Positions 38,071 to 49,875 of a stretch of DNA of 64,000 nucleotides are shown piece by piece. The DNA is from Enterobacteriaceae bacterium RIT693. Lineage in GTDB: Bacteria > Pseudomonadota > Gammaproteobacteria > Enterobacterales > Enterobacteriaceae. Made by a program: the position numbers and the translations under genes. How positions within the stretch are numbered: position 1 is the stretch's first letter; each line of letters opens with the position of its first letter. The notes below the pieces were generated by a model, which was not told the DNA's origin, searched no databases, and saw only the letters and a list, made by a program, of their open reading frames with translations. The stretch is from the NCBI GenBank assembly GCA_009668225.1, contig WJYK01000003.1, positions 372,001-436,000 of the forward strand, written 5' to 3'.

Positions 38071-40668
38071 ATGGGTAAAGCTCTCGTCATCGTTGAGTCC
38101 CCGGCAAAAGCCAAAACGATCAACAAATATCTCGGTAATGACTACGTGGTTAAATCCAGCGTCGGTCACATCCGCGATTTGCCGACCAGTGGATCAACCA
38201 CCAAGAAGAGCGCTGACTCTGCTGCCGCCAAAGGGACCAAAAAGGTCAAAAAGGATGAACGCGGAGCGCTCGTCAATCGCATGGGTGTTGATCCATGGCA
38301 TAACTGGGATGCTCACTACGAAGTGCTGCCGGGCAAAGAGAAAGTGGTCTCCGAGCTGAAATCTCTGGCAGAAAAAGCAGACCACATCTATCTCGCAACC
38401 GACCTTGACCGCGAAGGGGAAGCCATTGCATGGCACCTGCGGGAAGTGATCGGTGGCGACGACACGCGCTACAGCCGCGTGGTATTTAACGAAATTACCA
38501 AGAATGCGATTCGTCAGGCGTTTGAAAAGCCGGGCGAGCTGAATATTGACCGTGTTAACGCCCAGCAGGCGCGCCGCTTTATGGACCGCGTGGTGGGTTA
38601 TATGGTTTCGCCGCTGCTATGGAAAAAAATTGCGCGAGGCCTGTCCGCCGGGCGCGTTCAGTCGGTAGCGGTTCGCCTGGTGGTCGAGCGTGAGCGTGAA
38701 ATTAAAGCGTTTGTGCCGGAAGAGTACTGGGAAATTGACGCTAACCTGTCCACGCCGAAAGGCGATGCGCTGCCTGTTCAGGTTAGCCATCATAAAGACA
38801 AACCTTTCCGCCCGGTTAACCGCGAGCAAACTATGGCGGCGGTTAGCCTGCTTGAGAAAGCGCGCTACACCGTATTGGATCGTGAAGATAAGCCGACCAG
38901 CAGCAAGCCTGGTGCGCCGTTTATCACCTCCACGCTTCAGCAGGCCGCCAGTACGCGTCTTGGCTTCGGCGTGAAGAAAACCATGATGATGGCACAGCGT
39001 CTTTACGAGGCGGGCCACATTACCTATATGCGTACTGACTCAACCAACCTGAGCCAGGACGCGGTGAGCATGGTGCGCGGTTATATCGAAGAGAGCTTCG
39101 GTAAAAAATATCTGCCAGCGGATGCCAATCAGTACGCCAGCAAAGACAACTCTCAGGAAGCGCACGAAGCAATTCGTCCTTCTGATGTGACCGTTCACGC
39201 TGAAGCGTTGAAGGACATGGAAGCTGATGCACAAAAGCTCTATCAGCTGATTTGGCGCCAGTTTGTTGCCTGCCAGATGATGCCTGCGAAGTACGATTCT
39301 ACCACGCTGACGGTTGAAGCCGGTGAGTACCGCCTTAAGGCACGCGGCCGTACTCTCCGCTTTGATGGCTGGACAAAAGTGATGCCTGCGCTGCGTAAAG
39401 GTGATGAAGACCGGACCTTGCCGGCGGTGAATCCTGGCGAAACGCTGTCTCTGGTTGAACTGCTGCCGGCTCAGCACTTTACCAAGCCGCCTGCACGTTT
39501 CAGTGAAGCCTCCCTGGTTAAAGAGCTGGAAAAACGCGGGATTGGGCGTCCATCAACTTACGCGTCGATCATCTCTACCATCCAGGATCGTGGCTACGTG
39601 CGCGTTGAAAACCGCCGTTTCTACGCCGAGAAAATGGGTGAGATCGTTACCGACCGTCTGGAAGAAAATTTCCGTGAGCTGATGAATTACGACTTCACCG
39701 CGCAAATGGAAGACAGCCTCGACCAGGTTGCGAACAATCAGGCCGAGTGGAAAGGCGTACTGGATAATTTCTTCAGTGATTTCAGCGGTCAGCTTGAGAA
39801 AGCTGAGCAGGATCCGGAAGAGGGCGGTATGCGCCCGAATCAGATGGTGCTGACCAGCATCGATTGCCCGACCTGTGGTCGTAAGATGGGAATCCGCACC
39901 GCGAGTACCGGCGTTTTCCTTGGCTGTTCAGGCTATGCCTTACCGCCGAAAGAGCGCTGCAAAACCACCATCAATCTGGTGCCAGAGAATGAAGTTCTTA
40001 ACGTGCTGGAAGGAGATGACGCGGAAACCAACGCCCTGCGCGCCAAACGTCGCTGCCAGAAATGCGGCACGGCGATGGACAGCTATCTTATCGATCCGAA
40101 GCGTAAGCTGCACGTTTGTGGTAATAACCCGACCTGCGACGGCTACGAAATCGAAGAAGGCGAGTTCCGTATCAAAGGTTATGACGGCCCGATCGTGGAA
40201 TGCGAGAAGTGCGGTTCAGAAATGCACCTGAGAATGGGGCGTTTCGGGAAGTACATGGCCTGTACCAACGACGAGTGTAAGAATACCCGTAAGATCCTGC
40301 GTAACGGGGAAGTTGCACCGCCGAAGGAAGATCCGGTGCCGTTACCAGAACTGCCGTGTGAGAAGTCGGATGCCTATTTTGTGCTGCGCGATGGTGCGGC
40401 TGGCGTATTCCTGGCGGCGAACACCTTCCCGAAATCTCGTGAAACGCGTGCGCCGCTGGTCGAAGAGCTTTACCGCTTCCGGGACCGTTTGCCGGAAAAA
40501 CTGCGCTATCTGGCCGATGCCCCTCAGGAAGATCCTGAAGGTAATAAAGCCTTTGTGCGTTTCAGCCGTAAAACGAAGCAGCAGTACGTTGCCTCCGAAA
40601 AAGAGGGTAAAGCGACCGGCTGGTCCGCCTTCTTCGTCGACGGCAAGTGGGTTGTCGGCAAGAAATAA
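38071..40668 (+). CDS. topA: DNA topoisomerase I
   Basis: Type IA topoisomerase that relaxes negative supercoils. 865 residues from ATG 38071, the E. coli length (two upstream codons in frame are not needed). TOPRIM domain with [16 protein letters not shown] and the DxDxE metal motif in TDLDREGEA; active Tyr in [12 protein letters not shown] (about 319). Three C-terminal zinc ribbons ([27 protein letters not shown]) and a zinc-less ribbon domain follow. Confidence 0.99.
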   Translation: MGKALVIVESPAKAKTINKYLGNDYVVKSSVGHIRDLPTSGSTTKKSADSAAAKGTKKVKKDERGALVNRMGVDPWHNWDAHYEVLPGKEKVVSELKSLAEKADHIYLATDLDREGEAIAWHLREVIGGDDTRYSRVVFNEITKNAIRQAFEKPGELNIDRVNAQQARRFMDRVVGYMVSPLLWKKIARGLSAGRVQSVAVRLVVEREREIKAFVPEEYWEIDANLSTPKGDALPVQVSHHKDKPFRPVNREQTMAAVSLLEKARYTVLDREDKPTSSKPGAPFITSTLQQAASTRLGFGVKKTMMMAQRLYEAGHITYMRTDSTNLSQDAVSMVRGYIEESFGKKYLPADANQYASKDNSQEAHEAIRPSDVTVHAEALKDMEADAQKLYQLIWRQFVACQMMPAKYDSTTLTVEAGEYRLKARGRTLRFDGWTKVMPALRKGDEDRTLPAVNPGETLSLVELLPAQHFTKPPARFSEASLVKELEKRGIGRPSTYASIISTIQDRGYVRVENRRFYAEKMGEIVTDRLEENFRELMNYDFTAQMEDSLDQVANNQAEWKGVLDNFFSDFSGQLEKAEQDPEEGGMRPNQMVLTSIDCPTCGRKMGIRTASTGVFLGCSGYALPPKERCKTTINLVPENEVLNVLEGDDAETNALRAKRRCQKCGTAMDSYLIDPKRKLHVCGNNPTCDGYEIEEGEFRIKGYDGPIVECEKCGSEMHLRMGRFGKYMACTNDECKNTRKILRNGEVAPPKEDPVPLPELPCEKSDAYFVLRDGAAGVFLAANTFPKSRETRAPLVEELYRFRDRLPEKLRYLADAPQEDPEGNKAFVRFSRKTKQQYVASEKEGKATGWSAFFVDGKWVVGKK

Positions 40669-40685
40669 GCCTGCCTGAAGATGAG

Positions 40686-40713
40686 AAAACCGGAGCCTGG
40701 CTCCGGTTTTTTT
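40686..40713 (+). terminator. topA terminator
   Basis: AAAACCGGAGCC-T-GGCTCCGG followed by seven T. Confidence 0.92.
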
Positions 40714-40866
40714 ATACTGCTTTATATAACTCGTTTATTATCTTTTCATCGCATCTATACAAAGTAGCTATAACTGATATAGTGAGTAAAGCAATGTCAA
40801 TTTTCGTTTTTTCTACGTCTTAACCCCCGCCATTTTCGTGCCGGGGCCTTTGACCCTGGACGGTAA

Positions 40867-41844
<978 letters not shown>

Positions 41845-41851
41845 TTCCCCA

Positions 41852-41890
41852 GGGTATCTTCGGTAAATCCGAAGATACCCTCGCTATTTA
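41852..41890 (+). terminator. cysB terminator
   Basis: GGGTATCTTCGG-TAAAT-CCGAAGATACCC, a 12-base perfect stem, followed by a T-rich stretch. Confidence 0.88.
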
Positions 41891-42178
41891 TTAAACAAGA
41901 ATTAAACGCATTTCCTCATCTATTCCCATTTCTTTCTAATAAGCCACATTATACCAATGGTTATTGTGTCGCAATTAAGAGACACAGCTAGTAAATAATT
42001 CGTAGTTGTGCAAACTTTGTGTTTCGATTATTTATTTCAGGTCAAAAGATTAAATCTTTTCTCCTTCTCATTGCGCAATTTTTCTGGCTTTTGAGCTAGA
42101 GTTTCTTTAGGATTAATCCCAACTGGCGATTAGTTATACCGATTGTTTGGAAATGTTACGATAAGTGGTGTCGATTGT
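41891..42178. other. cysB-ymiA spacer
   Basis: 288 AT-rich bases. TGTGTC (41965-41970) and GACACA (41981-41986) form a short interrupted inverted repeat. No gene seen; presumably the ymiA-yciX promoter lies at the right end. Confidence 0.5.
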
Positions 42179-42319
42179 ATGAGGCTAGCAATGTCATCAG
42201 GAAGTGAACAACCGCAAAGGGATCCGGCGCTGAAACGCAAGGCGTGGATAGCGGTGTTTTTGGTTTCAGCCTTGTTCTGGCTGGTCGTGGCGCTGGTTGC
42301 CTGGAAATTTTGGGGGTAG
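42179..42319 (+). CDS. ymiA: Small membrane protein YmiA
   Basis: A 46-residue protein, MRLAMSSGSEQPQRDPALKR then KAWIAVFLVSALFWLVVAL and a W-rich end. One membrane helix follows a polar N terminus. Length and sequence pattern match YmiA of E. coli at the same place after cysB. Function unknown. Two bases separate it from the next small gene. Confidence 0.88.
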   Translation: MRLAMSSGSEQPQRDPALKRKAWIAVFLVSALFWLVVALVAWKFWG

Positions 42320-42321
42320 CC

Positions 42322-42492
42322 ATGTCTACTCGGGATAGGGTTCCTTCACAAAAAGTCGTTGCCCGCAACAGCGGAAAACCACAAAAGGTTGAGAAAAAAA
42401 GCGAAAACACGGCGCCTGAAGGCTGGGAGTTGACCACACAGCAGCAGGCTTTTATAGATTTGTTTTCTGAAGACGACAGCAAAAAACAATAA
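42322..42492 (+). CDS. yciX: Small basic protein, YciX position
   Basis: A 56-residue hydrophilic protein: MSTRDRVPSQKVVARNSGKP, a Lys-rich centre and a C-terminal LTTQQQAFIDLFSEDDSKKQ. No membrane helix or signal peptide. It begins two bases after ymiA, so translation is coupled. The name is given from position; the sequence match to E. coli YciX was not checked. Function unknown. Confidence 0.7.
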   Translation: MSTRDRVPSQKVVARNSGKPQKVEKKSENTAPEGWELTTQQQAFIDLFSEDDSKKQ

Positions 42493-42598
42493 ATTCGTTA
42501 TTAAACTGTTTATTTTCTCTACGGACAACGAGTTCAATTTATTTACCGTAGGGAAACAAGTTATTTACTGATAATTACACGCAGCAATTCATACTGGC

Positions 42599-42618
42599 GA
42601 CTGATTAATTAATCAGTC
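42599..42618. repeat. Perfect 20-base palindrome
   Basis: GACTGATTAATTAATCAGTC is fully self-complementary. It lies 106 bases after yciX and 31 before ymiC. It could be a terminator stem (TTATT follows) or a dimeric-regulator site. Confidence 0.7.
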
Positions 42619-42649
42619 TTATTGCATATTGCAACATCGAGTGAAGTCT

Positions 42650-42748
42650 ATGAATAACCACAGCGCCATTAAATACTGGTCCTGGATGGGAGCGTTTGCT
42701 CTGTCTGCTTTGTTTTGGATAGAGATGTTTCGTTCTCTTGCTAATTAA
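42650..42748 (+). CDS. ymiC: Small membrane protein YmiC
   Basis: A 32-residue protein (MNNHSAIKYWSWMGAFALSA, then LFWIEMFRSLAN) with one predicted membrane helix; matches the pattern of E. coli YmiC upstream of acnA (IKYWSWMGAF). Weak ribosome site (GAAG) before the ATG. Function unknown. Confidence 0.75.
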   Translation: MNNHSAIKYWSWMGAFALSALFWIEMFRSLAN

Positions 42749-42864
42749 TCTCTGCACCGCGTGGCTAGCCGCCGGGTGTCATACCGCTAACGACATGTTC
42801 AGTAATTAACGATGTACTGTTAAGCACGAATAGCATCAGCAGATAATCTTGTATGCTTTGTATC

Positions 42865-42895
42865 ACGCCCTGGCTAACCCCCGGGGCGTTTTTGT
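42865..42895 (+). terminator. Terminator upstream of acnA
   Basis: ACGCCC (42865-42870) pairs with GGGCGT (42884-42889) with additional GG/CC pairs inside, followed by TTTTTG. It ends transcription coming from ymiC or from a short RNA in 42750-42890. Confidence 0.65.
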
Positions 42896-43032
42896 TTATT
42901 CACGGTTAAGCCTCTTCGCGTCATTTATCAATTTGGGTTGTTATCAAATCGTTACGACAAGTTTGTGTTATCTTTAATAGTGACCCTGCTGATAATCAGG
43001 GCACTCGCTATCCCTGTCATAAAGGAGGAGCT

Positions 43033-45708
43033 ATGTCGTTAACCCTACGCGAAGCCAGTAAGGACACTCTACGGGCGCTAAATAAAACCTGGCATTACTA
43101 CAGCCTGCCGCTGGCCGCAAAACAGCTTGGGGATATCAGTCGTTTACCTAAGTCGCTAAAAGTTTTGCTGGAGAACCTGCTGCGCTGGCAGGATGAAGAC
43201 TCTGTCACCCGGGAGGATATTCAGGCGCTGGCCGACTGGCTAAAACAGGCCCACGCCGACCGCGAAATTGCCTATCGTCCTGCCCGCGTGCTGATGCAGG
43301 ATTTTACCGGCGTGCCGGCAGTTGTTGACCTTGCTGCCATGCGAGAAGCCGTGAAGCGTCTCGGCGGTGATGTGGCAAAAGTAAATCCGCTTTCCCCGGT
43401 CGATCTTGTTATTGACCACTCCGTTACCGTGGACCATTTTGGCGACAATGACGCCTTCGAAGAAAACGTTCGCCTTGAAATGGAGCGTAACCACGAGCGC
43501 TATGTCTTTTTGCGCTGGGGACAGCAGGCTTTTAGCCGCTTCAGCGTAGTGCCACCCGGCACCGGCATCTGCCACCAGGTGAACCTTGAGTACCTGGGCA
43601 AAGCCGTCTGGAGCGAAGAACAGAACGGGGAGTTTATTGCTTACCCGGATACGTTGGTGGGCACCGACTCCCACACGACGATGATCAACGGCCTTGGCGT
43701 ACTTGGCTGGGGCGTCGGGGGTATTGAAGCCGAGGCCGCAATGCTGGGTCAGCCTGTCTCTATGCTGATCCCCGATGTTGTCGGCTTTAAGCTTGACGGT
43801 AAACTGCGTGAGGGGATCACCGCCACGGACCTGGTACTGACCGTTACCCAGATGCTGCGCAAGCACGGCGTGGTCGGCAAATTTGTTGAGTTTTACGGCG
43901 ATGGCCTTGACTCACTGCCGCTTGCTGACCGGGCGACTATCGCCAACATGTCTCCAGAATACGGCGCTACCTGTGGCTTCTTCCCGATTGACGGCGTGAC
44001 CCTCGACTATATGCGCCTCAGCGGGCGCAGCGAAGAGCAGGTTGCGCTGGTTGAGGCCTATGCGAAGGCGCAAGGCATGTGGCGTAACACCGGCGATGAG
44101 CCCGTATTTACCAGCACCCTGGCGCTGAATATGAACGACGTGGAGGCGAGTCTTGCCGGGCCAAAACGGCCTCAGGATCGCGTCCCACTTGGCGGCGTCC
44201 CTCAAGCCTTCGCCGCCAGCAACGAACTGGAAGTGAATGCTTCCCATAAAGATCGTAACCCGGTTAATTACACCCTGGGCGGCCATGAATACCCGCTGCC
44301 GGATGGCGCGGTAGTGATTGCCGCAATCACTTCCTGTACCAACACTTCAAACCCGAGCGTGCTAATGGCCGCGGGGCTGCTGGCGAAAAAAGCTGTCAAA
44401 CTCGGGCTGAAGCCGCAGCCATGGGTAAAGGCTTCGCTTGCGCCGGGCTCGAAGGTGGTATCTGACTACCTGGCGAAAGCGAAATTAACACCGTATCTCG
44501 ATGAGTTAGGCTTTAACCTGGTTGGCTACGGCTGTACAACCTGCATCGGTAATTCGGGTCCGTTGCCGGATCCTATCGAGCAGGCGATTAAAAAAGGCGA
44601 TCTCACCGTTGGCGCGGTGCTCTCTGGTAACCGTAACTTTGAGGGGCGTATTCATCCGCTGGTAAAAACGAACTGGCTGGCATCTCCGCCGCTTGTGGTG
44701 GCCTATGCGCTTGCCGGGAACATGAATATTGACCTGACCAAAGAGCCGTTGGGGCATGATGAAACCGGCGCCCCGATTTATCTGAAAGACATTTGGCCGG
44801 GTAGCCAGGAAATTGCCACCGCCGTCGCGCAGGTGACCACTGATATGTTCCGCAAAGAGTACGCTGAGGTATTCGAAGGCACTGAGGAGTGGCGCAGTAT
44901 CGAAGTAGAACGCTCGGCAACCTACGGCTGGCAGGATGACTCAACCTATATCCGGCTGTCGCCGTTCTTTGACGATATGGGCGCAGAGCCTAAACCTGTG
45001 GAAGATATTCATGGTGCCAGGGTGCTCGCCATGCTCGGGGATTCTGTCACCACTGACCATATCTCTCCGGCTGGCAGCATCAAGCCTGACAGTCCTGCAG
45101 GGCGCTATCTGCAGGGGCATGGCGTTGAGCGCGGGGACTTTAACTCCTACGGTTCGCGCCGGGGCAACCACGAAGTGATGATGCGCGGGACGTTTGCCAA
45201 CATCCGTATTCGTAACGAAATGGTGCCGGGTATTGAAGGCGGTATGACGCGGCTGCTGCCGGGCGAAGAGGTACTTTCCATTTATGACGCGGCGATGCGT
45301 TATAAAGAGCAGGGAGTGCCGTTGGCCGTAGTTGCCGGTAAAGAGTACGGCTCCGGCTCAAGCCGTGACTGGGCGGCGAAAGGGCCTCGTTTGTTGGGGG
45401 TTCGGGTCGTTATCGCCGAATCTTTCGAGCGCATTCACCGCTCTAACCTTATCGGTATGGGCATTTTACCGCTTGAGTTCCCTCAGGGCGTAACGCGTAA
45501 AACACTTGGCTTAACGGGGGAGGAAAAGCTGGATATTAACGGGTTAAATCAGCTGAAACCTGGCATGGAGGTCCCCGTCACGCTGACCTTTGACGATGGG
45601 CGTAAGCAGGTTATTGACTGCCGCTGCCGTATCGATACCGGTAATGAGCTTACCTATTTCCGCCACGATGGCATCCTGCACTACGTGATTAGAAACATGC
45701 TGAAGTAA
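43033..45708 (+). CDS. acnA: Aconitate hydratase A
   Basis: Isomerises citrate and isocitrate via an Fe4S4 cluster; the stress and stationary-phase aconitase. 891 residues, the E. coli length. Cluster ligands are in [12 protein letters not shown] (about 435) and [14 protein letters not shown] (Cys pair about 501 and 504). The C-terminal swivel domain has [14 protein letters not shown]. Preceded by AGGAGG. Monocistronic. Confidence 0.99.
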   Translation: MSLTLREASKDTLRALNKTWHYYSLPLAAKQLGDISRLPKSLKVLLENLLRWQDEDSVTREDIQALADWLKQAHADREIAYRPARVLMQDFTGVPAVVDLAAMREAVKRLGGDVAKVNPLSPVDLVIDHSVTVDHFGDNDAFEENVRLEMERNHERYVFLRWGQQAFSRFSVVPPGTGICHQVNLEYLGKAVWSEEQNGEFIAYPDTLVGTDSHTTMINGLGVLGWGVGGIEAEAAMLGQPVSMLIPDVVGFKLDGKLREGITATDLVLTVTQMLRKHGVVGKFVEFYGDGLDSLPLADRATIANMSPEYGATCGFFPIDGVTLDYMRLSGRSEEQVALVEAYAKAQGMWRNTGDEPVFTSTLALNMNDVEASLAGPKRPQDRVPLGGVPQAFAASNELEVNASHKDRNPVNYTLGGHEYPLPDGAVVIAAITSCTNTSNPSVLMAAGLLAKKAVKLGLKPQPWVKASLAPGSKVVSDYLAKAKLTPYLDELGFNLVGYGCTTCIGNSGPLPDPIEQAIKKGDLTVGAVLSGNRNFEGRIHPLVKTNWLASPPLVVAYALAGNMNIDLTKEPLGHDETGAPIYLKDIWPGSQEIATAVAQVTTDMFRKEYAEVFEGTEEWRSIEVERSATYGWQDDSTYIRLSPFFDDMGAEPKPVEDIHGARVLAMLGDSVTTDHISPAGSIKPDSPAGRYLQGHGVERGDFNSYGSRRGNHEVMMRGTFANIRIRNEMVPGIEGGMTRLLPGEEVLSIYDAAMRYKEQGVPLAVVAGKEYGSGSSRDWAAKGPRLLGVRVVIAESFERIHRSNLIGMGILPLEFPQGVTRKTLGLTGEEKLDINGLNQLKPGMEVPVTLTFDDGRKQVIDCRCRIDTGNELTYFRHDGILHYVIRNMLK

Positions 45709-45713
45709 GAAAT

Positions 45714-45739
45714 AAAAAAGCCCCGGAAGGGGCTTTTTT
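45714..45739. terminator. acnA/ribA bidirectional terminator
   Basis: Six A, GCCCC-GGAA-GGGGC, six T between convergent acnA and ribA. Confidence 0.92.
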
Positions 45740-45754
45740 ATTAAACCAGCGGTT

Positions 45755-46345
45755 TTACTCAGACAGCAGATGGCCCATTTTGGCGGCTTTGGTGTCCAGG
45801 TAGTGCGCATTTTTCGGGTTACGGCCAACGATCAGCGGCACGCGCTCAACGATATTGATCCCAGCCTCGGTGAGTATCTCGACCTTTTTCGGGTTATTGG
45901 TCAGCAACCGCACAGCGTCTACGCCCAGCAGCTTGAACATGTCGGCGCACAGAGTGAAGTCGCGCTCATCGGCCGCGAAGCCGAGCTGGTGGTTAGCCTC
46001 TACCGTGTCGTAGCCTTTATCCTGCAGCGCATAGGCGCGGATTTTATTCAGTAGGCCAATATTGCGGCCTTCCTGGCGATGGTAAAGCAGCACGCCACGA
46101 CCCTGCTCGGCAATTTGCGTCAGCGCCGCTTCAAGCTGAAAGCCACAGTCACAGCGCAGGCTGAACAGGGCATCACCGGTTAAGCACTCGGAGTGAACGC
46201 GCGCGAGAACAGGTTGTTCCCCGCTAATATCACCGAAAACCAGGGCAACATGATCCTGCCCGGTTGCCACTTCTTCAAAACCCACCATCAGGAAATCGCC
46301 CCATGGGGTTGGCAGTTTGGCTTCTGCCACTCGTTTAAGCTGCAT
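45755..46345 (-). CDS. ribA: GTP cyclohydrolase II
   Basis: First step of riboflavin synthesis from GTP. 196 residues from ATG 46345 ([16 protein letters not shown]), exactly the E. coli length; 27 further in-frame codons upstream are not needed. Zinc ligands in [19 protein letters not shown]; catalytic region [11 protein letters not shown]. Divergent from pgpB. Confidence 0.98.
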   Translation of the reverse strand: MQLKRVAEAKLPTPWGDFLMVGFEEVATGQDHVALVFGDISGEQPVLARVHSECLTGDALFSLRCDCGFQLEAALTQIAEQGRGVLLYHRQEGRNIGLLNKIRAYALQDKGYDTVEANHQLGFAADERDFTLCADMFKLLGVDAVRLLTNNPKKVEILTEAGINIVERVPLIVGRNPKNAHYLDTKAAKMGHLLSE

Positions 46346-46551
46346 GTGATTCTCCAGGTACTTATATCGACACCGCAGTGTCTGCCAGCGGTCTGGCCTG
46401 TACGTTACTGCCGGACATTTTGCCATAACGCGCAGTACTTCGCTTCATTGGCGGATTAAAAAGCCATTTTTGCCAATTATCATGAAGCGGTTTAGCCATC
46501 GCGGACATTTTTCGGTTATTCTTTAAGGGCTTTCATTACCATGAGGTCTTC

Positions 46552-47316
46552 ATGCAGGCAATCGCACAACGCATCGCAGCAGGCACAATTCTTCTGTTAA
46601 TCATGCCGTTAATCGTCTGGTTCAGCGGCTGGCAATGGACCCCAGGTGGCAATGAAAGCCTGTTAAAGATGCTTTATTGGGTCACTGAAACCGTGACTCA
46701 GCCCTGGGGAGTAATTACCCATGTTGTTTTGTGCGTGTGGTTTCTGTGGTGCCTGCGTTATCGGCTTAAACCTGCGCTGATGTTATTTGCTATCCTCGCG
46801 GCTGCTATCCTTATCGGTCAGGGCATTAAGTCTGTTATTAAGAATAAAGTGCAGGAACCTCGCCCGTTTGTCGCGTGGCTCGAAAAAACTCACCATATCC
46901 CCACCGACGAGTTCTACAATTTAAAGCGAACACAGCGTGCTGAACTGGTCAAGGAACAGCTTGATGGGCAGCAAGAGATCCCCGTCTGGTTGCGTAATCA
47001 CTGGCAGTTTGAGACCGGGTTTGCGTTTCCCTCGGGCCATACGATGTTCGCTGCCAGCTGGGCGCTTTTGGGCGTAGGGTTGCTTTGGCCTCGCAGGCGG
47101 ACGTTTACCCTTGTGGTTTTATTAGTATGGGCAACGGGTGTTATGGGAAGCCGTCTGATGCTTGGAATGCACTGGCCGCGTGATTTAGCCGTGGCCACGG
47201 TTATCTCCGCTCTGTTGGTGATACTGGCGACCTGGCTTGCTCAGCGCTGGTGTGGTCCGCTTACGCCACAGGTTGAAGAAGCCCAGGAAATAGCCGAACG
47301 AAGCGAAAAAACTTGA
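46552..47316 (+). CDS. pgpB: Phosphatidylglycerophosphatase B / undecaprenyl-PP phosphatase
   Basis: Inner-membrane PAP2-family phosphatase acting on phosphatidylglycerol phosphate and undecaprenyl diphosphate. 254 residues, the E. coli length. About six helices; PAP2 motifs KNKVQEPRP, FPSGHT and SRLMLGMHWPRD are intact. The sigma-32-type promoter of lapA overlaps its last codons. Confidence 0.98.
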   Translation: MQAIAQRIAAGTILLLIMPLIVWFSGWQWTPGGNESLLKMLYWVTETVTQPWGVITHVVLCVWFLWCLRYRLKPALMLFAILAAAILIGQGIKSVIKNKVQEPRPFVAWLEKTHHIPTDEFYNLKRTQRAELVKEQLDGQQEIPVWLRNHWQFETGFAFPSGHTMFAASWALLGVGLLWPRRRTFTLVVLLVWATGVMGSRLMLGMHWPRDLAVATVISALLVILATWLAQRWCGPLTPQVEEAQEIAERSEKT

Positions 47317-47339
47317 GAATAGTGTTTTAACCCCCATTT
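47312..47339 (+). promoter_or_regulatory. Sigma-32-type promoter of lapAB
   Basis: -35 CTTGAG (47312-47317), 14-base spacer, -10 CCCCATTT (47332-47339): very close to the heat-shock consensus CTTGAA-N13/14-CCCCATNT. lapAB is heat-shock induced in E. coli, which supports the call. Confidence 0.75.
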
Positions 47340-47456
47340 CTTATGAATTGGCGGTGGTTTTTGGATTCCCCGGTTTCGCCTGAAATGGTAATTTATACCT
47401 CCGGGATTCACTTTTGGCCTGGCTGAGTCCTCTGTGACCACATAACGGGATGTAAT

Positions 47457-47762
47457 GTGAAATATTTATTCATTTTCTTACTGGTACTTGCCATCTTTGT
47501 GGTGTCCGTCACGCTGGGGGCACAAAACGATCAGGTGGTGAACTTTAACTACCTGCTGGCGCAGGGCGAGTATCGTGTTTCAACTCTGCTGGCCACGCTG
47601 TTTGCCGCAGGCTTTATCATTGGATGGCTGATCTGCGGTCTGTTCTGGCTGCGAGTCCGCGTTTCGCTGGCCCGTGCCGAGCGCAAAATTAAACGTCTTG
47701 AGCAGCAGGTAACTCCCGCCGCTGATGTTTCGGCACCCGTTGTGCCGGCTGTGAAGGAATAA
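47457..47762 (+). CDS. lapA: LPS assembly protein A
   Basis: A 101-residue inner-membrane protein (formerly YciS, DUF1049) with two membrane helices (about 3-21 and 43-64) and a coiled-coil-like cytoplasmic tail (RAERKIKRLEQQV). It works with LapB at sites of lipopolysaccharide synthesis. Six bases precede lapB. Confidence 0.96.
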   Translation: MKYLFIFLLVLAIFVVSVTLGAQNDQVVNFNYLLAQGEYRVSTLLATLFAAGFIIGWLICGLFWLRVRVSLARAERKIKRLEQQVTPAADVSAPVVPAVKE

Positions 47763-47768
47763 GCCTCT

Positions 47769-48938
47769 ATGTTGGAACTGCTGTTTCTGCTGTTACCCGT
47801 TGCGGCCGCTTATGGCTGGTACATGGGGCGCAGAAGTGCGTTACAAGACAAACAGCAGGAAGCCAGCCGCCTTTCTCGCGACTACGTGGCGGGGGTGAAC
47901 TTCCTGCTGGCCAACCAGCAGGACAAAGCGGTCGATCTGTTCCTCGATATGCTCAAAGAGGACACCGGCACCGTCGAAGCCCACCTTACGCTAGGCAACC
48001 TCTTCCGCCAGCGTGGCGAAGTTGATCGCGCCATTCGTATCCACCAGTCCTTGATGGAAAGCGCGTCGCTGAACTATGACCAGCGCCTGCTTGCCGTTCA
48101 GCAGCTTGGCAAAGACTACATGGCCGCCGGGCTTTATGATCGCGCGGAAGACATGTTCAGCCAGCTTATCGACGAGACCGACTTCCGGGTTAGCGCGCTG
48201 CAGCAGCTGCTGCAAATTCACCAGGCAACCAGCGACTGGCAGAAGGCTATCGACGTTGCTGAAAGGCTGGTGAAACTCGGTAAAGATAAGCAGCGTGTGG
48301 AAATCGCTCACTTCTACTGCGAACTTGCGCTGCAAAATATCGGCAATGATGATTCAGATAAGGCCATGTCGCTGCTGAAGAAGGGCGCGGCGGCGGACAG
48401 AAACTGCGCTCGGGTTTCCATCATGATGGGCCGAATCTTCATGGAAAAGAGCGAGTATGCAAAAGCGGTGGACTCGCTGAAGCGCGTAATTGAGCAGGAC
48501 AGCGAGCTGGTCAGTGAAACGCTTGAGATGCTGCAGGTTTGCTATCAGCAGCTCGACAAGCCTGATGAATGGGAAGCTTTCCTCAAACGTTGTGTGGAAG
48601 AAAACAGCGGGGCGGTGGGCGAACTCATGCTGGCGAGTATTCTCGAGCAAAAAGAGGGCGCAGAAACGGCTCAGCTGTACATCAACCGTCAGCTACAGCG
48701 TCATCCTACGATGCGAGTGTTCCATCGCCTGATGGACTACCACCTGCACGAGGCGGAGGAAGGGCGAGCAAAAGAGAGCCTGATGGTACTGCGTGACATG
48801 GTCGGCGAACAAATTCGCACCAAGCCACGCTATCGCTGTCAGAAATGCGGCTTCACCGCCTACACCATGTACTGGCATTGCCCATCGTGCCGCGCGTGGT
48901 CGACGGTCAAACCTATCCGTGGGCTGGACGGGCAGTAG
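47769..48938 (+). CDS. lapB: LPS assembly protein B
   Basis: Formerly YciM; it targets LpxC for degradation by FtsH, so balancing lipid A synthesis. 389 residues: N-terminal membrane helix (about 1-20), about nine TPR repeats (47-340) and a C-terminal rubredoxin-type metal site with two CxxC pairs (RCQKCGF and HCPSCRAW). Same length as E. coli. Confidence 0.98.
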   Translation: MLELLFLLLPVAAAYGWYMGRRSALQDKQQEASRLSRDYVAGVNFLLANQQDKAVDLFLDMLKEDTGTVEAHLTLGNLFRQRGEVDRAIRIHQSLMESASLNYDQRLLAVQQLGKDYMAAGLYDRAEDMFSQLIDETDFRVSALQQLLQIHQATSDWQKAIDVAERLVKLGKDKQRVEIAHFYCELALQNIGNDDSDKAMSLLKKGAAADRNCARVSIMMGRIFMEKSEYAKAVDSLKRVIEQDSELVSETLEMLQVCYQQLDKPDEWEAFLKRCVEENSGAVGELMLASILEQKEGAETAQLYINRQLQRHPTMRVFHRLMDYHLHEAEEGRAKESLMVLRDMVGEQIRTKPRYRCQKCGFTAYTMYWHCPSCRAWSTVKPIRGLDGQ

Positions 48939-49137
48939 TCGTCCACGGTATTTTTTAAAACACTGCACTTTAGTTACAACATACTATTGTGTTCTGATTA
49001 TCCCCATACCTCACCTCAGTGCAACTATCGCTTAGCAGGGCACAATCGCGGCTGTGAATTTGTCGGTCTGGCGGGTAGAATGCTGCCGTTTAACTTTTTT
49101 GCGCCGCGCTGGTGCCCAACAGTCAGAAGGTTTTGCC

Positions 49138-49875
49138 ATGAACTCAACTGCGTCATCCTCCTCCCGTGTTGCCACTGAATCACCGATTGTCGTTGCACTT
49201 GATTACGATAACCGCGATAGCGCGCTGGCCTTCGTTGACCGTATCGATCCCCGCGATTGCCGCCTGAAGGTGGGCAAAGAGATGTTCACGCTGTTTGGCC
49301 CGCAGCTGGTGGGGGATTTGCATCAGCGTGGTTTTGACGTTTTCCTGGATTTGAAATTCCACGATATCCCTAACACCACCGCGCGTGCGGTTGCGGCCGC
49401 GGCGGAAATGGGCGTGTGGATGGTAAACGTTCATGCTACCGGTGGCGCACGTATGATGCGTGCTGCAAAAGAAGCGCTGGCTCCCTTTGGTGAAGATGCT
49501 CCGTTGCTGATTGCCGTTACCGTTCTCACCAGCATGGAAGCCAGCGATCTGGCTGATTTAGGCATTAATGCCAACCCGGCGGATTATGCTGAGCGCCTGG
49601 CTACCCTGACAAAAGAGTGCGGTCTGGATGGCGTAGTGTGTTCCGCGCAGGAAGCCGTTCGCTTCAAGGCTGCATTAGGTCACGAGTTTAAGCTGGTCAC
49701 GCCGGGTATTCGTCCAGTAGGCAGTGATGCCGGCGACCAGCGCCGCATTATGACGCCGCAGCAGGCTCAGCAGGCAGGCGTAGATTTTATGGTTATCGGG
49801 CGTCCGATCACTCAATCCGCCGATCCTGCTCGAACGCTGCGTGATATCCGCGCATCTCTGGCGCTGGAGGCATAA
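49138..49875 (+). CDS. pyrF: Orotidine 5'-phosphate decarboxylase
   Basis: Last step of UMP synthesis. 245 residues from ATG 49138, with AGAAGG seven bases upstream, matching E. coli. TIM barrel with the catalytic [10 protein letters not shown] motif and phosphate-binding TPGIRP and GRPIT loops. An in-frame extension to 49054 is not needed. The stop overlaps the yciH start (TAATG). Confidence 0.98.
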   Translation: MNSTASSSSRVATESPIVVALDYDNRDSALAFVDRIDPRDCRLKVGKEMFTLFGPQLVGDLHQRGFDVFLDLKFHDIPNTTARAVAAAAEMGVWMVNVHATGGARMMRAAKEALAPFGEDAPLLIAVTVLTSMEASDLADLGINANPADYAERLATLTKECGLDGVVCSAQEAVRFKAALGHEFKLVTPGIRPVGSDAGDQRRIMTPQQAQQAGVDFMVIGRPITQSADPARTLRDIRASLALEA

